Source: Cunninghamia lanceolata (Eukaryota; Streptophyta; Pinopsida; Cupressales; Cupressaceae). Taken from it: a stretch of DNA of 64,000 nucleotides. The notes beneath the pieces are model-generated. The model searched no databases. It was not told where the DNA came from and saw only the letters and a list, made by a program, of their open reading frames with translations. The DNA lies in contig BSBN01000860.1 of NCBI GenBank assembly GCA_027924645.1, positions 8,556,001 through 8,620,000 of the forward strand, in the 5' to 3' direction. The translations under genes and the position numbers were made by a program. Positions 45,146 to 57,230 of the stretch are shown in pieces (the first letter of the stretch is position 1; the number at the start of each line of letters is the position of its first letter).

Positions 45146-45465
45146 TAGTCTCGTCACCATGTATGCCATCTTCACCTTGGCATGCAAATCTTCTATCAAA
45201 CATTTTGTATGGCACCATGTATATATCTTCACCTTGGTATTTTCTATCAAATATTTTGTATGGCACAATTGAAATAAACCTGAACCTTATATGATTGAAA
45301 TTCTTCTTTACTGTATTTTGTGCATAAGTTTTTATCAAAGTTGTGGTGATGGAAAATTAATCACAATTTGAAACCATTCAAGAAAGAATTTGTGCATAAG
45401 TTATTGAAAAGGTTGTGGTGATCAGAAGTAGCAAGTGGTTGATGGTTCTAACCATGATCATTTAA
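45146..45465 (+). repeat. Paralogous empty-site copy of the copia-2 target
   Basis: Continuous version of 37364-37564 joined to 44684-44830 without the insertion; TGTATTTTGTGCATAAG carries a single TTTTG. Confidence 0.9.
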
Positions 45466-46245
45466 AAAATACAAACTCCTTCAGGTCATTGCAATGATCA
45501 ATGAACATGAATCTCAATAGATCTCAGTAAGTTAGTAGAGCCACGCCTACCTCATACCATGATGGAATAGCCAACTACATGAAACTTCAAATCTCATTCA
45601 CATAATGCAAGCTACAAAAAAATTAATCACATTTAGAAATCTCTGACAAGAGAATTTTTCTCTATTGAATGTCAGACTATCTTTTCCTTGTCAATTTGAT
45701 TAAACCCCTCTTTTAAGACATTCTCTATAGCTTCAATGTTTATAATTCAAGAGTACAAGGTGTTTGTTCTACTCAAACTTCGGTTGTTTCTCTGACTCAA
45801 TCTCACATGTAGGAACATGCTTGTGATACTACTACTACTTAATGCAGGATAAAGTAAAGAAACTTAGGACTCTTCCATAGTATTAAACAAAAGGTATTGA
45901 TGATTCTATCCCTCAAGATTCTTTGGCTCCATAACAACACATAATGACTGCATCCTATGATGGCAAGGTATACATTATTTTCTTATTTTGTCACTTTCTT
46001 AACTCATGCATTTTTTCTTCACTGTTATGCAAATTTTAAACAGTTTTGACAATCCTTACAAGGTTTTCTATGGTCTAAGAACTATCTTAAAATAGCACAC
46101 TAGCTCTACTCGAATTGTTAGTATAAACTAACAGTCTAGCATTGTCATCTTGCAAGACTCCTTCTCTTCATGCATTTATGATTGACTCTGTCTATGAATC
46201 CCTTGCTGTCTCTGAAGACTGTATGCCTCTATTTTCAGTCTTTTC
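45466..46245. other. No gene seen between duplicated segment and fold-back
   Basis: AT-rich, with scattered direct repeats of neighbouring segments only. Confidence 0.4.
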
Positions 46246-46674
46246 AAAATCTCTCCTTTCATATGATATGGTCTTTTCAAAATTTTAGTTGTATTTTATA
46301 GCTAAAATGTTTAAATACAGCTATACAACTGTCAAATTTCAGTTGTATTTTATAGCTAAAATGCTTAAATACAGCTATACAGCTATGTTGTTTCCTAGCA
46401 TTAGGTGGGAGTCAGTTCACACATAATACAGGTTAAATCAAGTGCTACAGCAATGCAGGACATACACTTTTATCCCTTGTAAGGTTATCCATTCAAATTT
46501 TCCCATCAAATGCTAGGGAATAACATGGTTAAAGAAGGAAACAACATACACTAGATATATATGACTCCAACTAGGGCTTAAATTTGACAGTTGTATAGCT
46601 GTATTTAAACATTTGAGCTGTAAAATAGAACTAAAATTTTGAAAAGATTGTATCATATGAAAGGAGATATTTTG
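46246..46674. repeat. Fold-back structure: 94-bp arms around a 240-bp core
   Basis: 46246-46339 and 46580-46674 are inverted copies (CTCCTTTCATATGATA... AAATACAGCTATACAACTG and its complement). The core holds a second direct copy of part of the left arm (46340-46383) and the second copy of the 120-bp repeat (46433-46552). It looks like a MITE or fold-back element, but no target duplication was identified. Confidence 0.7.
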
Positions 46675-47005
46675 GCCAAACTGTCAAAATTTATATATAG
46701 GATTATGATATAGGTATATGGTTGTCATGTCAATATGCTGTACATGCTACATGTGAGTTTAAATTTGGATTTTCTACATGCATTTCTAGTTCTATTTTTT
46801 ATGGTTGATTTAGTTTAAATATTTATGTATTTGCAAGCATCTAAGGTGCAAGTTTATTTGAGAAGCACGTGTGCATTTATATCATGGATTTTTTAAATAT
46901 GTATGTAGTAGTTGGAAAATTTATATGTAGATTTATTTACATCGTCACATATAATATGTTTGACAGAAAATTTAATTATCATACTGCAGATAAATTTAGG
47001 TCCAC

Positions 47006-48886
47006 ATGGATGACCAATCTTCACATCAATCACATCAGTCAAGTAAACCTGACGGTGGTTATAATTCTACATTATATGCTGACCATTCAGAGGTTTCAAA
47101 GAGCTTTGGATGAACTAAATAGTACTATTCACAATACACCAAACCTGTCAGGTAGAGATAGGTTGGTTAGGATTAGGGATGAGATAACACATATGATCCA
47201 AGTTGTTCAATCATACAATCCCTATGATGACATTAGTGTTGACAAGTTTTATGCATCACTTTCTTAGAGTGTTGTCGACGTGGAGAAATGGTCATCTATT
47301 TCTAAGCTGGTTTCAATAGAAAATGTTCTTAGCATGTTCCCTTCTTATAGGGGAAAAGAGAGAGTGAGAAGTTATTCTCCCACCAAGTGTGTGGATGCAG
47401 TTGTTGGTCCTTTCATCTATCCTAGGTTTTTGGTAGCTCATCACCAATGGCCAAACAATGATGAGTTGCCATTATATTTTTGCAAATAATTATATGCAGA
47501 GTTCCATTTAGATTTATCTGTTGATTATACATCTTTCCCTAAACATGCTAGTCAGGGGAAAGGGAGGTTTGCAAAGAGACCTGAGTATAGAAGACAAGAT
47601 GTGTCACCTCTTCAGAACAAGAGGTCCTTAGTTGGCCCAAATCTTTTGGTTCTTCCAAAACATGTGGAACTAGCAAATGTCGCCCAACCATCGTTGACCC
47701 CCTCGAGATGCACATTTTTTAAGAGCATGGTGACTATTGCCATTGAGGTTGATGAGTTGTCATCTCATCATGTTGGCAGGTATTTGATATGCCCAAGGAT
47801 TGGCATTCCATCCACTGAGGCCACATAGACCTGTTGTTCAGATCGATACATTCGTGTTGATATACCATCGCCACATGATGTGGCACAGATTAGTGGAGAG
47901 TGTGCTTTGTGGAATATGATTAGATGCTTAGCCAGTGATTTATTAGATTCATACTAGTTCATCAGTGATCAGCATGGGATCCCACTCGATGCTATATTCT
48001 CACATCTCGAGCAATATTTTGGTAGACAAAGGAGGCATAGTGAGTCAGGTTCATAGGGTTTGGGGGGACACCAAAATGTTCCAGTTGGTCCTACAAGCTC
48101 CACCCCTCCTAATGTTCCAGTTGGTCCTGAGATTGAGGTTATTGCACATGTTATGGGAGGTGAGTATAGCAGGCTTCTTTTCGACACTGAGAGTAGACCA
48201 TCTACACGTATATCATTACATCTCCATGATTCTAATATCAGTGGAATTGGGAGGGCCTTTGCTAGTGCAACTGAGGTATAATTTATTTAAAAATTATAAT
48301 ATAAATTCATAAATTATATATTTAAAAATTATAAGTTTAATTTTAAATAAAATCACATACATCAAGAAGCTCTGACTCTTGATTTCAATCTTAAATGTAC
48401 GTGTATTAGACTTGTGCTACTATTTTACAACCTGGATATGGAGATTTGCATCATGCTGGCGATCCTAGTCATCATCATGAGGTATTTAAAAACCATGTCT
48501 ATATATCACATGTACATATAAGTTTGATTTAAGTGTACAAAAATCAAGTGTACAAGTTTTCTAACTAAATACACATATATGCTTATATATTGTAAATTCA
48601 ACACATGTCATATATATAGGTTGCAGGATCCGGTCATGCTTCTATTGAGACTCCTCTACATGATGCAGACCATGTATGTTAGGTAATAATTTAGATTTTT
48701 CAAGTATTGTTTATTTATTTAAAATCAAAACATATATATAATTTGAAAATTTTATCGTGTTTCATGTGCAGACCCAGACCCACAACTCAGCATAGTGCTC
48801 GGGTCACGAATCGGTCAATGGCTCCAATCAGGGATCGAGATGTCATAGCTCAAGACACGGTGAGGCTCAATCCACTCATAGGGTGA
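47006..48886 (+). pseudogene. Element B accessory protein ORF1
   Basis: Start MDDQSSHQSHQSSKPDGGYN at 47006, then a likely one-base indel near 47090, then one frame to 48275 (DELNSTIHNTPNLSGRDRL; VDVEKWSSISKLVSIENV; HHQWPNNDELPLYFCK; LYAEFHLDLSVDY). WPNNDELPLYF/LYAEF matches WPCNNDEVPQYF/LYCEF of element A. The frame has five stops (TAG 47265, TAA 47487, TAG 47826, TAG 47955, TAG 48054). Donor GAG-GTATAA at 48276, then small exons about 48431-48481, 48620-48674 and 48772-48886 with GT-AG borders. The last exon reads RPTTQHSARVTNRSMAPIRD if entered in that phase; the other phase has a stop. Function unknown. Confidence 0.62.
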
Positions 48887-51500
48887 GACATAATTTATGA
48901 GTTGTTATTATGATTCCTAGATGTTTTATATATTTACAGTACATTTCCAGGCATTACATGACTTACATGTTATATTATATTTTATCTAGACATATTTGAG
49001 TCACATGTTTTATATTTAGACATTATATGTATACACTTATGTTTTATATCTTAGATATGTTCTTATTATGAGTCACATGCTTTATATTTGGACATTATAT
49101 GTATACACTTATGTTTTATATCTTAGATTATGATTTGCATGCTTTATATTAATTATTTGGACATTTGGATTAATTATATTGGTACACCTTGCCACCTGCA
49201 TAGCAGAAACAATAACTAACTAAATATACACTAAAAATCAAAGCATAAAAGAGAGGAATTTTGATAGATATTGTAGTTGCAACCTAATTATTTGGACATT
49301 TGGAATAATTATCTTGGTACACCTTGCCATCTGCACAACAGAAACAAGAACTAACTAAATATACACTGAAAATCAAAGCATAAAGATTGAATTTAAAATA
49401 ATATTACATTTAAAGATTGAATTTAAAATAACATTACAATTTTATAAATGAATAAAACAAAATGCTAAATATATATATTTTCAAATATAAATATTGAATT
49501 TAAAATAATATTACATTTTTATAAATGAATTAAAAAAATTGTCACTTCATGGGTTTATTGGAAGTTAATAAGTTCTAATACCAATTATTAAAATTGAAGA
49601 GCACTCTCTATATTTACTCTATTTTATTTTGGAATCTAAAGATCCTTTAAATAAAAAAAATATTGAAACATATCTCTACACATTGACAGTAATAAAAATA
49701 CATTTTCAACAACCACCACCAATTTAAACTATAAATTACTTTACATTGAAAACCTTCACAACTAATTCTTAAGTTTCCATAAAAATCTGCATCCATTTGT
49801 ATTTTATTTTATTCTAGTGTCATCTTAAGTAGATGCACCTTATGTTGGAACTAGGCTTGTTTAAGAATCCATCTAATAACGAAGATTAAGTAATTGCATA
49901 CTATAATTGAACAACTTTGGATTTTGATAGAAGCATGTCATAACAAGCATGATTTTGCATGTTTGCCATAAAGTTTCTAAAGTTTGAAGGAAGTTGGTCC
50001 ATATAACATTAGGTAGACAAGTTTGACTTCTAAAAATATGTTGATATTGCTCCCTTGTAATAGCCATTCAATAAGATGCTATCTCGTGCTCAATCACCTA
50101 GAACTAGGTAGAGTTGAAATAAAAGGTTCATGGGTGTCTCTTCTATTATTCTTACACAAGTTTGCATTCTTAATAAAATTGTTGAGTATTACTAATGACA
50201 AAGAGCCTACTTACAATGATGGAAGAGATGGATAATATTTTATTCACATTTATAATAGAAATATAATATTAATAAGGTTTGATTTTTATTTTTAAATTAT
50301 TAAGTTATCTTTGTGAGTTGTTTGTTTTGATTTAATAATGAAACTAAAATAAATATTTGGCCATATATTGTGTGAATGATCTCTTTCAACATATAAAGTG
50401 TGAAGATATGCTTGTCTTATTGTGTAACCAATTGTCAAAAGAATCTCAAACATAATTAGTACTGACAATAAGATTTAATCATATAACTTCTACTTCTAAT
50501 TAAATTTTCTACTTGTAGAACCTTCAAAAGCATTAGTTGCATGCTCTCATTATATACTAGGAAAGATTGCTCTTGTCAAACAATAGGGATTATTACTAGC
50601 ATCATATCATTTTTCATGTGTAATTGTTGCCTCCAAACCCTAGGGATTATTAGAAAAATATGATATTCTTCATCTTCCATTTTTTTGCTTTTGGGGAGAT
50701 TTCAATTTGTTAGCTTCTAATCCAATCATTAGATATTTAATACAAGCATTGATCTCCTTGCCAAGAACAACTAGGAAATGATCCATTACGTATCTCATTG
50801 TTTAGTTTAGATAGGCTATCATAAGGTTTGTATTGATTCCCACACTTTTGGTCTAGCAAAATTTGCATTCATGACATAGTTTTAAGAATAGATCAATTCA
50901 TGGAATTTGATACTACCAAGTTCTTGATTTATAGGACATGTGGAACATAACTTTAGCTTGTGTATTACATAACATTTCATATTGTTACACAAGACATAAG
51001 TTGGTAGTACATTTCCTTACATAATTTGCATTGTAGTGACTAAACTTTTAAATCATTCATATTGCCTTGTTGTGAAGCACTATTTGCATCATACAACCAT
51101 AAGACACATTTCATGTAGAAATTATTAACTTTCAATAAAGGTGCATTATTGGTAGTCCATTTTTATATAACAAGAAAAATCATTTTCTTAAACAAATAGG
51201 CACATTAAAGATAAAGGTGTTTTCAAAATGTTGAAACTTAACTAGAACTAATGGAAACAACTAATGGAAATACAAAGTCCTCTAGTTCATGTATATAACA
51301 TCAACGAAAGAGAGAAATAGTTTTATAATTTATCCATGCAATTTATTATTTGAAAGATCTAGTGACTCTAATTGCTCTAATGTATCTATTTGTTAAGTTT
51401 GAGACCCCTACATGATAAGAATACAAAAAAAGAGCTTCCCTTAGCTTCAAGAAATATTTATTCTATACTGACAAGGCCAACCACGTGAAGGTGGAAGCTC
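48887..51500. other. Region between the two convergent genes; tandem repeats, no gene
   Basis: A 72-bp tandem pair at 48998-49128 (GAGTCACATG...ATACACTTATGTTTTATATC). A 135-bp-spaced pair at 49151 and 49286 (AATTATTTGGACATTTGGA...ATACACT). A GATTGAATTTAAAATAA repeat at 49387-49530. The remainder is AT-rich with nothing recognisable. Confidence 0.6.
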
Positions 51501-51502
51501 AG

Positions 51503-52130
51503 TGGCCTCACCTAAGACCTAAGACACCTAAGACACCTAGACACCTAAGACACCTAGACACCTAAGACACCTAAGACATTTAAGACACCTAGACACCTAA
51601 AACACCTAAGACACCTAAGACATTTAAGACACCTAAACACCTAAAACTCCTAAGACATTTAAGACACCTAGACACCTAAAACACCTAAGAAACCTAAGAC
51701 ACTTAGACACCTAAGACACCTAAGACATTTAAGTCACCTAGACACCTAAAACACCTAAGACACTTAAGACATAGGTAGACACCTAAGACACCTAAAACAC
51801 CTAAGATACTTAAGACACAAGTAGACACCTAAAACACCTAAGAAACTATAAGACCTAAGATAGCTCTAAAACACCTAAGAATTAAGACCTAGATCTTTAA
51901 GACACCTAAGAAACTTAAAAGACATATAATAAGACACCTAGAAGACCTAGACACCTAAGACATCTAACACATTTAAGACACCTAGACACCTAAAACACCT
52001 AAGACACCTAACACATTTAAGACACCTCGACACCTAAAACACCTAAGACATTTAAGACACATAAAACACCTAAGAAACTGTAAGACCTAAGACACATCTA
52101 GACACCTAAGACATCTAAGACATCTAAGAC
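51503..52130. repeat. ACACCTAAG minisatellite
   Basis: About 600 bp of 9-10-bp units (ACACCTAAG, ACACCTAG, ACATTTAAG) in higher-order blocks. It stops 130 bp beyond the 3' end of the element B transposase. Not CRISPR-like: units are contiguous, with no unique spacers. Confidence 0.9.
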
Positions 52131-52261
52131 TATCTGTATATAGTTTAGAGATCATATCTGCACAACATGAAGTTCAATTTTATAACTTGAAATGGACTTA
52201 TATAAGCATAGACCTCATACTAGATGTATCGATTGCTTCAACTCGCTCTTCAATAATGTAG

Positions 52262-55200
52262 TTAGAGCTCTTGGTACATATAATCTAGTTCTTCTCTATC
52301 TTTTATTTTCACTAAAATCTTTTCGTGATCTTCAATAGACAACCTCCACTTTTGTTGGCCACGTCCTCTTTTTTGTAATGTTTCCAAACTTATTCTTGTT
52401 GCTAAAACTAAGTGACTGTAGTGTAGAACCTTTTGTCCTGGCATATATTCAATAAATATAATACCATTTTTATCTATCTTTACTTGTTGATAATAGGTAC
52501 CTTAACAACAACTGATCCAATGGGATATGATTGTCCATCACCATCTATCATTGATTCTAACAATTTTGATTTTACTTGTGTGCATCTTAGTCGATAGTAA
52601 TATACACCTTTTGTATTGTCAGGATCTACAACCATAGCAAAAATATGTCCTATACACACCACAAGTAAACATGTAAATGTACATTTGAGTTGAACTTGAT
52701 GTAAATCAAATGTTCAAAACTTTATTACAATCTCAAATATAAATCAATTCTGTAACTTACCTATAACAACTAAATCTGATACACGTTTGTAATCAGCTGA
52801 ATATATAGGATCATATACATCTACAATGTCACTATCTTCAAAAGGATGACTTGATACTATTTGTTTCATTTCCCATTGTGAAACATATCCATCCCTTACA
52901 TTTGGACATTCTAGAATATTTACATTGTTCTCAATGCAATCAACACAAAAACAAGATTTTTCTCTCACTCGATTAGCAAGAGGCGGGCTATGTCCTATAG
53001 TCATGACTTGATGCAAACTTCTAACACCATTAATAGCTTGAAAATTATATGGATTTGATCGATCAATATCTACACGTATGAACAAATTCTTGAGCATCTC
53101 AATTAAAACTATTTAAATTTGAAATTAAATCACATGCGCACGTACTTAAAATTAAATATTAAAGTTTTCAAATAACATAAATTCAATTAACATACCTTTA
53201 ACTTCCCAAAAATAGTATTTGTTGTATATTGAGTCACGGGTAGCAAAATGGCTTTTGCACCATTCAACAATTTGACTTGCATTTTGTATGGTGTTACCTC
53301 CAATTTCATGTTGGTGTTTAGTGCCTAAATAAGAGGTTTAAGAATTTAAAAAAGTTCACATGTACATCCAACTAAATTACAATACACATACATAGATCAA
53401 TTACATAAATCATTACATAGAAGTATTTAACAATTTTAAATTATTTTGTAAATTTTGTATCTGGTACATATATATTACCTGCAAGTTCATATTGGCGAAG
53501 TGCACATTTTACACGTGCTCCTGCTCCATCATGCTCTCCTTTTCCATGTCCACTCTAAAAAAAATTCACAAAAACTTTATGCTAAATTTAGCATGTTGTT
53601 GCGTTAACCAATTAAATGCTTTTGCAGACTTAAATTGTCGTGTATAAATAGTTATATATAAACAATGATTTGAAAACCAAAAATTAGTTAAAAATTCAAA
53701 TCTTAAAATTAAATATAAATTTGTAAATTAAAAATTAAAAATTAAAAATTAAAAAATAATAATAAAATCAACACTTACCAACACATCCATCAGACCAAAT
53801 CCAGTGTTGTGATGCAGCAATGCCACGTTGTCCCAAATCTTCAAAAAAAATTGAAAGCAATGTGCTACATAGCTTCTATCATGACCCGTATCATCACTGA
53901 TATAAAAGTGAACCTCCTTGATGATAATTCATTCATCTTCAGTGCTCTCTAGCTCATCTACAAATAACTCAGCATGTCTATAGCAAACTTGTACAAAGAT
54001 TGTGACTTGCTCTGAATGATACTATTGACTTTGAATCTCAGTTTGAGGACTAAATGTATAATTTTTAGAAAAATCTACAATAGAGAGAATACAACCTGGT
54101 GGAAAATAATTCTTTGAGTCACGAAATTGCTTAGCCTGCCATCTTGCACCATGACAATGTTGGATATGTGGGTATACAATGTTACGAAATTTGTTCATAA
54201 AATCGTTGCAGGGCAATCCACTCTCTCTCAAAACAATTTTTCTAGATTCAACTCCTAACTTCGTTGAGTATTTCTCATATTCAAATCTCTTCCAAACAAC
54301 TAACATTGAATGATCAATATTCTCAAATGGTAAAAACTTTGTCAAATTTCCACAATCCACACATATATTTCTTATACACTATACATTGAATTCATCTAAA
54401 TCTTCTGATTTTTCACATAAGATAGACTTCACAAATTGTGTTGTACTTCCAGGGATGGCTACATTTGGATTAACTATTGCCATAAGTTTTTTATATGACT
54501 GTAGGTGTAGATCAAATTCAACATGATTTTGACAGCAACAAGTTTCACGTACTTTATTTATACGTACAAAACTTGGTCATAAATTCTCAAACATCCTTTG
54601 AGAAATCTCCACTTGTGAAAATACTTGCTTGAATGCTTCAAAAAATTCACTTTGTGTTGTATCTATAAAATGCTTTGGACGAGAAATTTTTCTACCATCT
54701 TCATCTTTTATTTGTATAGTGTCCCTTCTATTGGAAGAAACACGGGAGTTGTCGGTCCAATATCCAATTACTTTTTGTTTTACATCTTTTGAAATTCTAT
54801 CTCTTTGAGGGACTCGACAAATATTTACCTAATTATTTTCAATATTTTCATCTAATCTATTTCTCTTATTGATATATCTTTAAACAGTTCTCCTAGATAC
54901 ATTTACTAATCGGGCAATTGCTTTAACTTGTCTTCTATGTGATAATTTCTTACTAGAAATTATAGTCATCAATGCTTTGCGTGCAACACTTAAATCAAAA
55001 CTTCGACTCTTGGTTTAAATAGAATCCAATGTTGTTTGCAAATTTTTAATTACTGTCTAATTTACTAAATTTGAAGATTTTTTCTTGTTATCAACTCCTA
55101 ACAACTCCCAAATGGGGGTCATTTCTTTTCACCTAAATAACTTTGCACATAATTGTGCTCTTCCAATTAGAGATTTATCTTCAAAAAACTTATCCCAAAT

Positions 55201-55473
55201 TCTTTTAGGGTGCAATTTTATTGTGCTTTCAGGTAACATATGTTCACATGAAATGTTTTTGAAAAGAGCATCCTCATCCATCTCCGTAAGATTTTCCATT
55301 CCATGCAAAAAATGTCTATTACTACTACCAATTTCATCTTATACTTGTTCATTAACATGCCCTTCAACTTGTTCATCAATAATTTTAGTGGATTGTTCTT
55401 GACTAGATGTTCCTACAGTTTTTTGAACTCTTTTTCAGTCATACAACCTTAATCTATTTCTTTTATTCCCCAT
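52262..55473 (-). pseudogene. Element B transposase, DDE type, at least five exons
   Basis: Exons on the minus strand, approximately 55473-53779, 53640-53479, 53324-53196, 53098-52761 and 52650-52262; donors GTAAG, GTAAT, GTATG and GTAAG are visible. Start MGNKRNRLRLYD. HTH-like RRQVKAIARLVNVSRRTV near 54900. RPKHFIDTTQSEFFEAF parallels PHPKHFLDMTQTEFFGKF in element A. CHGARWQAKQF...GCILSIVDFSKNY parallels HRARWLDLQF...GSIVSVVNFVENY. Catalytic region: HFYISDDTGHDRSYV, then HWIWSDGC split by intron 1, then SGHGKGEHDGAGARVKCAL. C-terminal GHIFAMVVDPDN and KVLHYSHLVLATR match A. Stops include TAG near 54020. Frameshifts lie near 53800, 53600 and 52480. A lacks the introns seen at WSDGC and later in B. 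Confidence 0.72.
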
Positions 55474-55799
55474 CACAAATTACTTGATTTAATTCACCTA
55501 CAAACACATATACATCCTAATAAATAACACATGAAGTTCAATTTCTACATGGTAAAATAAGTTATAAATAAGTTGGGAATCATGTTACATACTTAAAAAT
55601 TTGTAACCTTTCTTACCAAAAAAACTCCTTTTGTATGGTTTCTCCAAATGCTTGAATTGAAAAAAATTGAAAAAAATTTAAAAAATAATTTTTAGCCTTT
55701 ATTGCGGACAATTATGCTTCTTCTTTTATCTCCTTGATGCTTGAATTGAGTTAAAACACAAAAAATAAACCCCTATATATATAATTAAGTTTTAAAAAT
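55474..55799. other. Putative 5' region of element B transposase
   Basis: Lies between the start at 55473 and the right arm. AT-rich with no clear TATA box; no other feature. Confidence 0.35.
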
Positions 55800-56732
55800 T
55801 CTAAAAAAACAAATTGCCGACCGGTGGTGGTTGCCAGATTTTAATAATTTCGGGTGAAATCTTTTCAGCCGAGATTATCTATGTGGTAGTCCACTTGGCA
55901 GCCACCTCATCATTTTTTCTAGTTTTCTAAAATTCTCAACTTCAACTGAATATTTCATCAATCAAAATAAATTATTTCAAAAAAAAAAACCCTTTTGTAG
56001 AGCTCTGAGTCTAGAATCCAAATATGTTTTTTTTAATATTTTGATTAGTTTTAATATGTTTTTTTTAAATTATTGCAAGTAGGTTGTTAAAATCAAAGAT
56101 GACACTGATTAGAAATTAAAAAAAAATATCAAAACACATCCACTTTTTTAAAAAATTATATGGTTCACTAGAGGAAAGAGTCCTCTCCAAAAGGGTATAA
56201 TTGGTTTTGTGAAAATAATAAAAAAATTTTACAAAAGTTGACGTGGAATGAAAACAATCAGATTCTGTAAAGTTTGACTTTAAAATGATATTACAAAGAA
56301 AATATATATTGAAAATTGATTTTTTTTTTCCATTCACTAGATATTGAACTCGTCTATTTGGGGAAAAAAAATTAGGGAAAAATAAGATTGTTTGCTCTCT
56401 TTTTTTTGACGTGGACTCAAAGCCACTTTTTCTTAAAATTTTCAGCAATTCAAAATTTGCTTTTAAAGTTATAAAAAATGTCAAAATAATTTTTTAATTT
56501 TTTTTTTTAAATTACAAGCATAAAATTCATCAAGAGATCTACATTTCATTAGTTTACATCATTTTGAAATTCAAAACATAAATGCCACTTTTATGAGGTC
56601 GAAGTTCAGAAATTCTTTTGTTGTTGGCCGATTCCATTATAAAGTGTGACACAGGTTTGTGCTTTTACCCCACTAAAAAAATTTATGCTAATAAGTTGGC
56701 CCTAAGTGTGACACAGCTTTAAACTTTTACCC
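55800..56732 (-). repeat. Element B right arm
   Basis: Inward from 56732: GGGTAAAAGTTTAAAG, then GTGTCACACTTA; the motif repeats at 56669 as GGGTAAAAGCACAAAC. Then AAAATGATGTAAACTAAT near 56560, CCTCTAGTGAACC near 56165, and GCTGAAAAGATTTCACCCG near 55850. A GAGTCTAGAATCCAAA phrase near 56010 also occurs in the 60012-60560 repeat (GAGTCTAGAATC), tying the two end families together. Confidence 0.65.
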
Positions 56733-56879
56733 ATGAGTAATTTTGGCATAACTCTTTTTAGCTCAAAGTTAGAAGTTAATCAAATTAGGAATTTTAGACC
56801 AAATGTATGGAACTACTCTTAGCCAGCTAGTGTAAATTCCTAAGATAGTCCTCTAAATTCCTCATAAAGAATCCATTCA
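56733..56879. other. Short flank right of element B
   Basis: AT-rich with weak resemblance to the sequence just left of the internal motif at 37074, which weakens the exact boundary of the arm. Confidence 0.3.
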
Positions 56880-57230
56880 TTTTTCTATGGTTTATGTTTC
56901 TTCTAAAGGTTTAAGGTGTACATACATTTTGGAAGTAATTACAACTATTCTTTAATAGAGGTCCATTCATCTCTCTTTTCTTGTGAGACACTTACTTCTC
57001 TATCCTAAAGAAATTTAAGATGACAAAGGTGGCTACCTCTTTTTATTGTTTCTCTAAGAGTCATCCATCTAAGTGAATTTAATTTGTTAGTTTTATGTCA
57101 AATTCTCTAAAAATTATAATTGAAGAAGTAACAAATGACATTCTTCCCATGCATTGTGTACCTCTACATTTTTTTGAGATTTACTAATGCAACAAATCTA
57201 GACACAAATTTATAAAAGCAATTGGTCAAT
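56880..57230 (+). repeat. Dispersed repeat, copy 2 (part)
   Basis: Same orientation as 34860-35170; shares AAATTTAAGATGACAAAG and AATTGAAGAAGTAACAAAT. Confidence 0.65.

Larger units (their letters stand above)
36161..56732. mobile_element. Element B: second two-gene DNA transposon, with nested copia-2
   Basis: Inverted arms of about 1 kb (36161-37240; 55800-56732) bracket ORF1 (plus) and transposase (minus), the same convergent layout as element A. The outermost ends read GGGTGAAAGTTCAAAG (left) and GGGTAAAAGTTTAAAG (right, inward), each followed by GTGTCACACT; ATG flanks both (36158-36160, 56733-56735). A second pair of the same motif at 37074 and 56669 with ACT nearby is an alternative boundary. 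Without copia-2 the element would be about 13.5 kb. Confidence 0.5.

Noticed and set aside
51503..52130. CRISPR-like array
   Set aside because: Units are only 9-10 bp and contiguous with no unique spacers; the sequence is eukaryotic.
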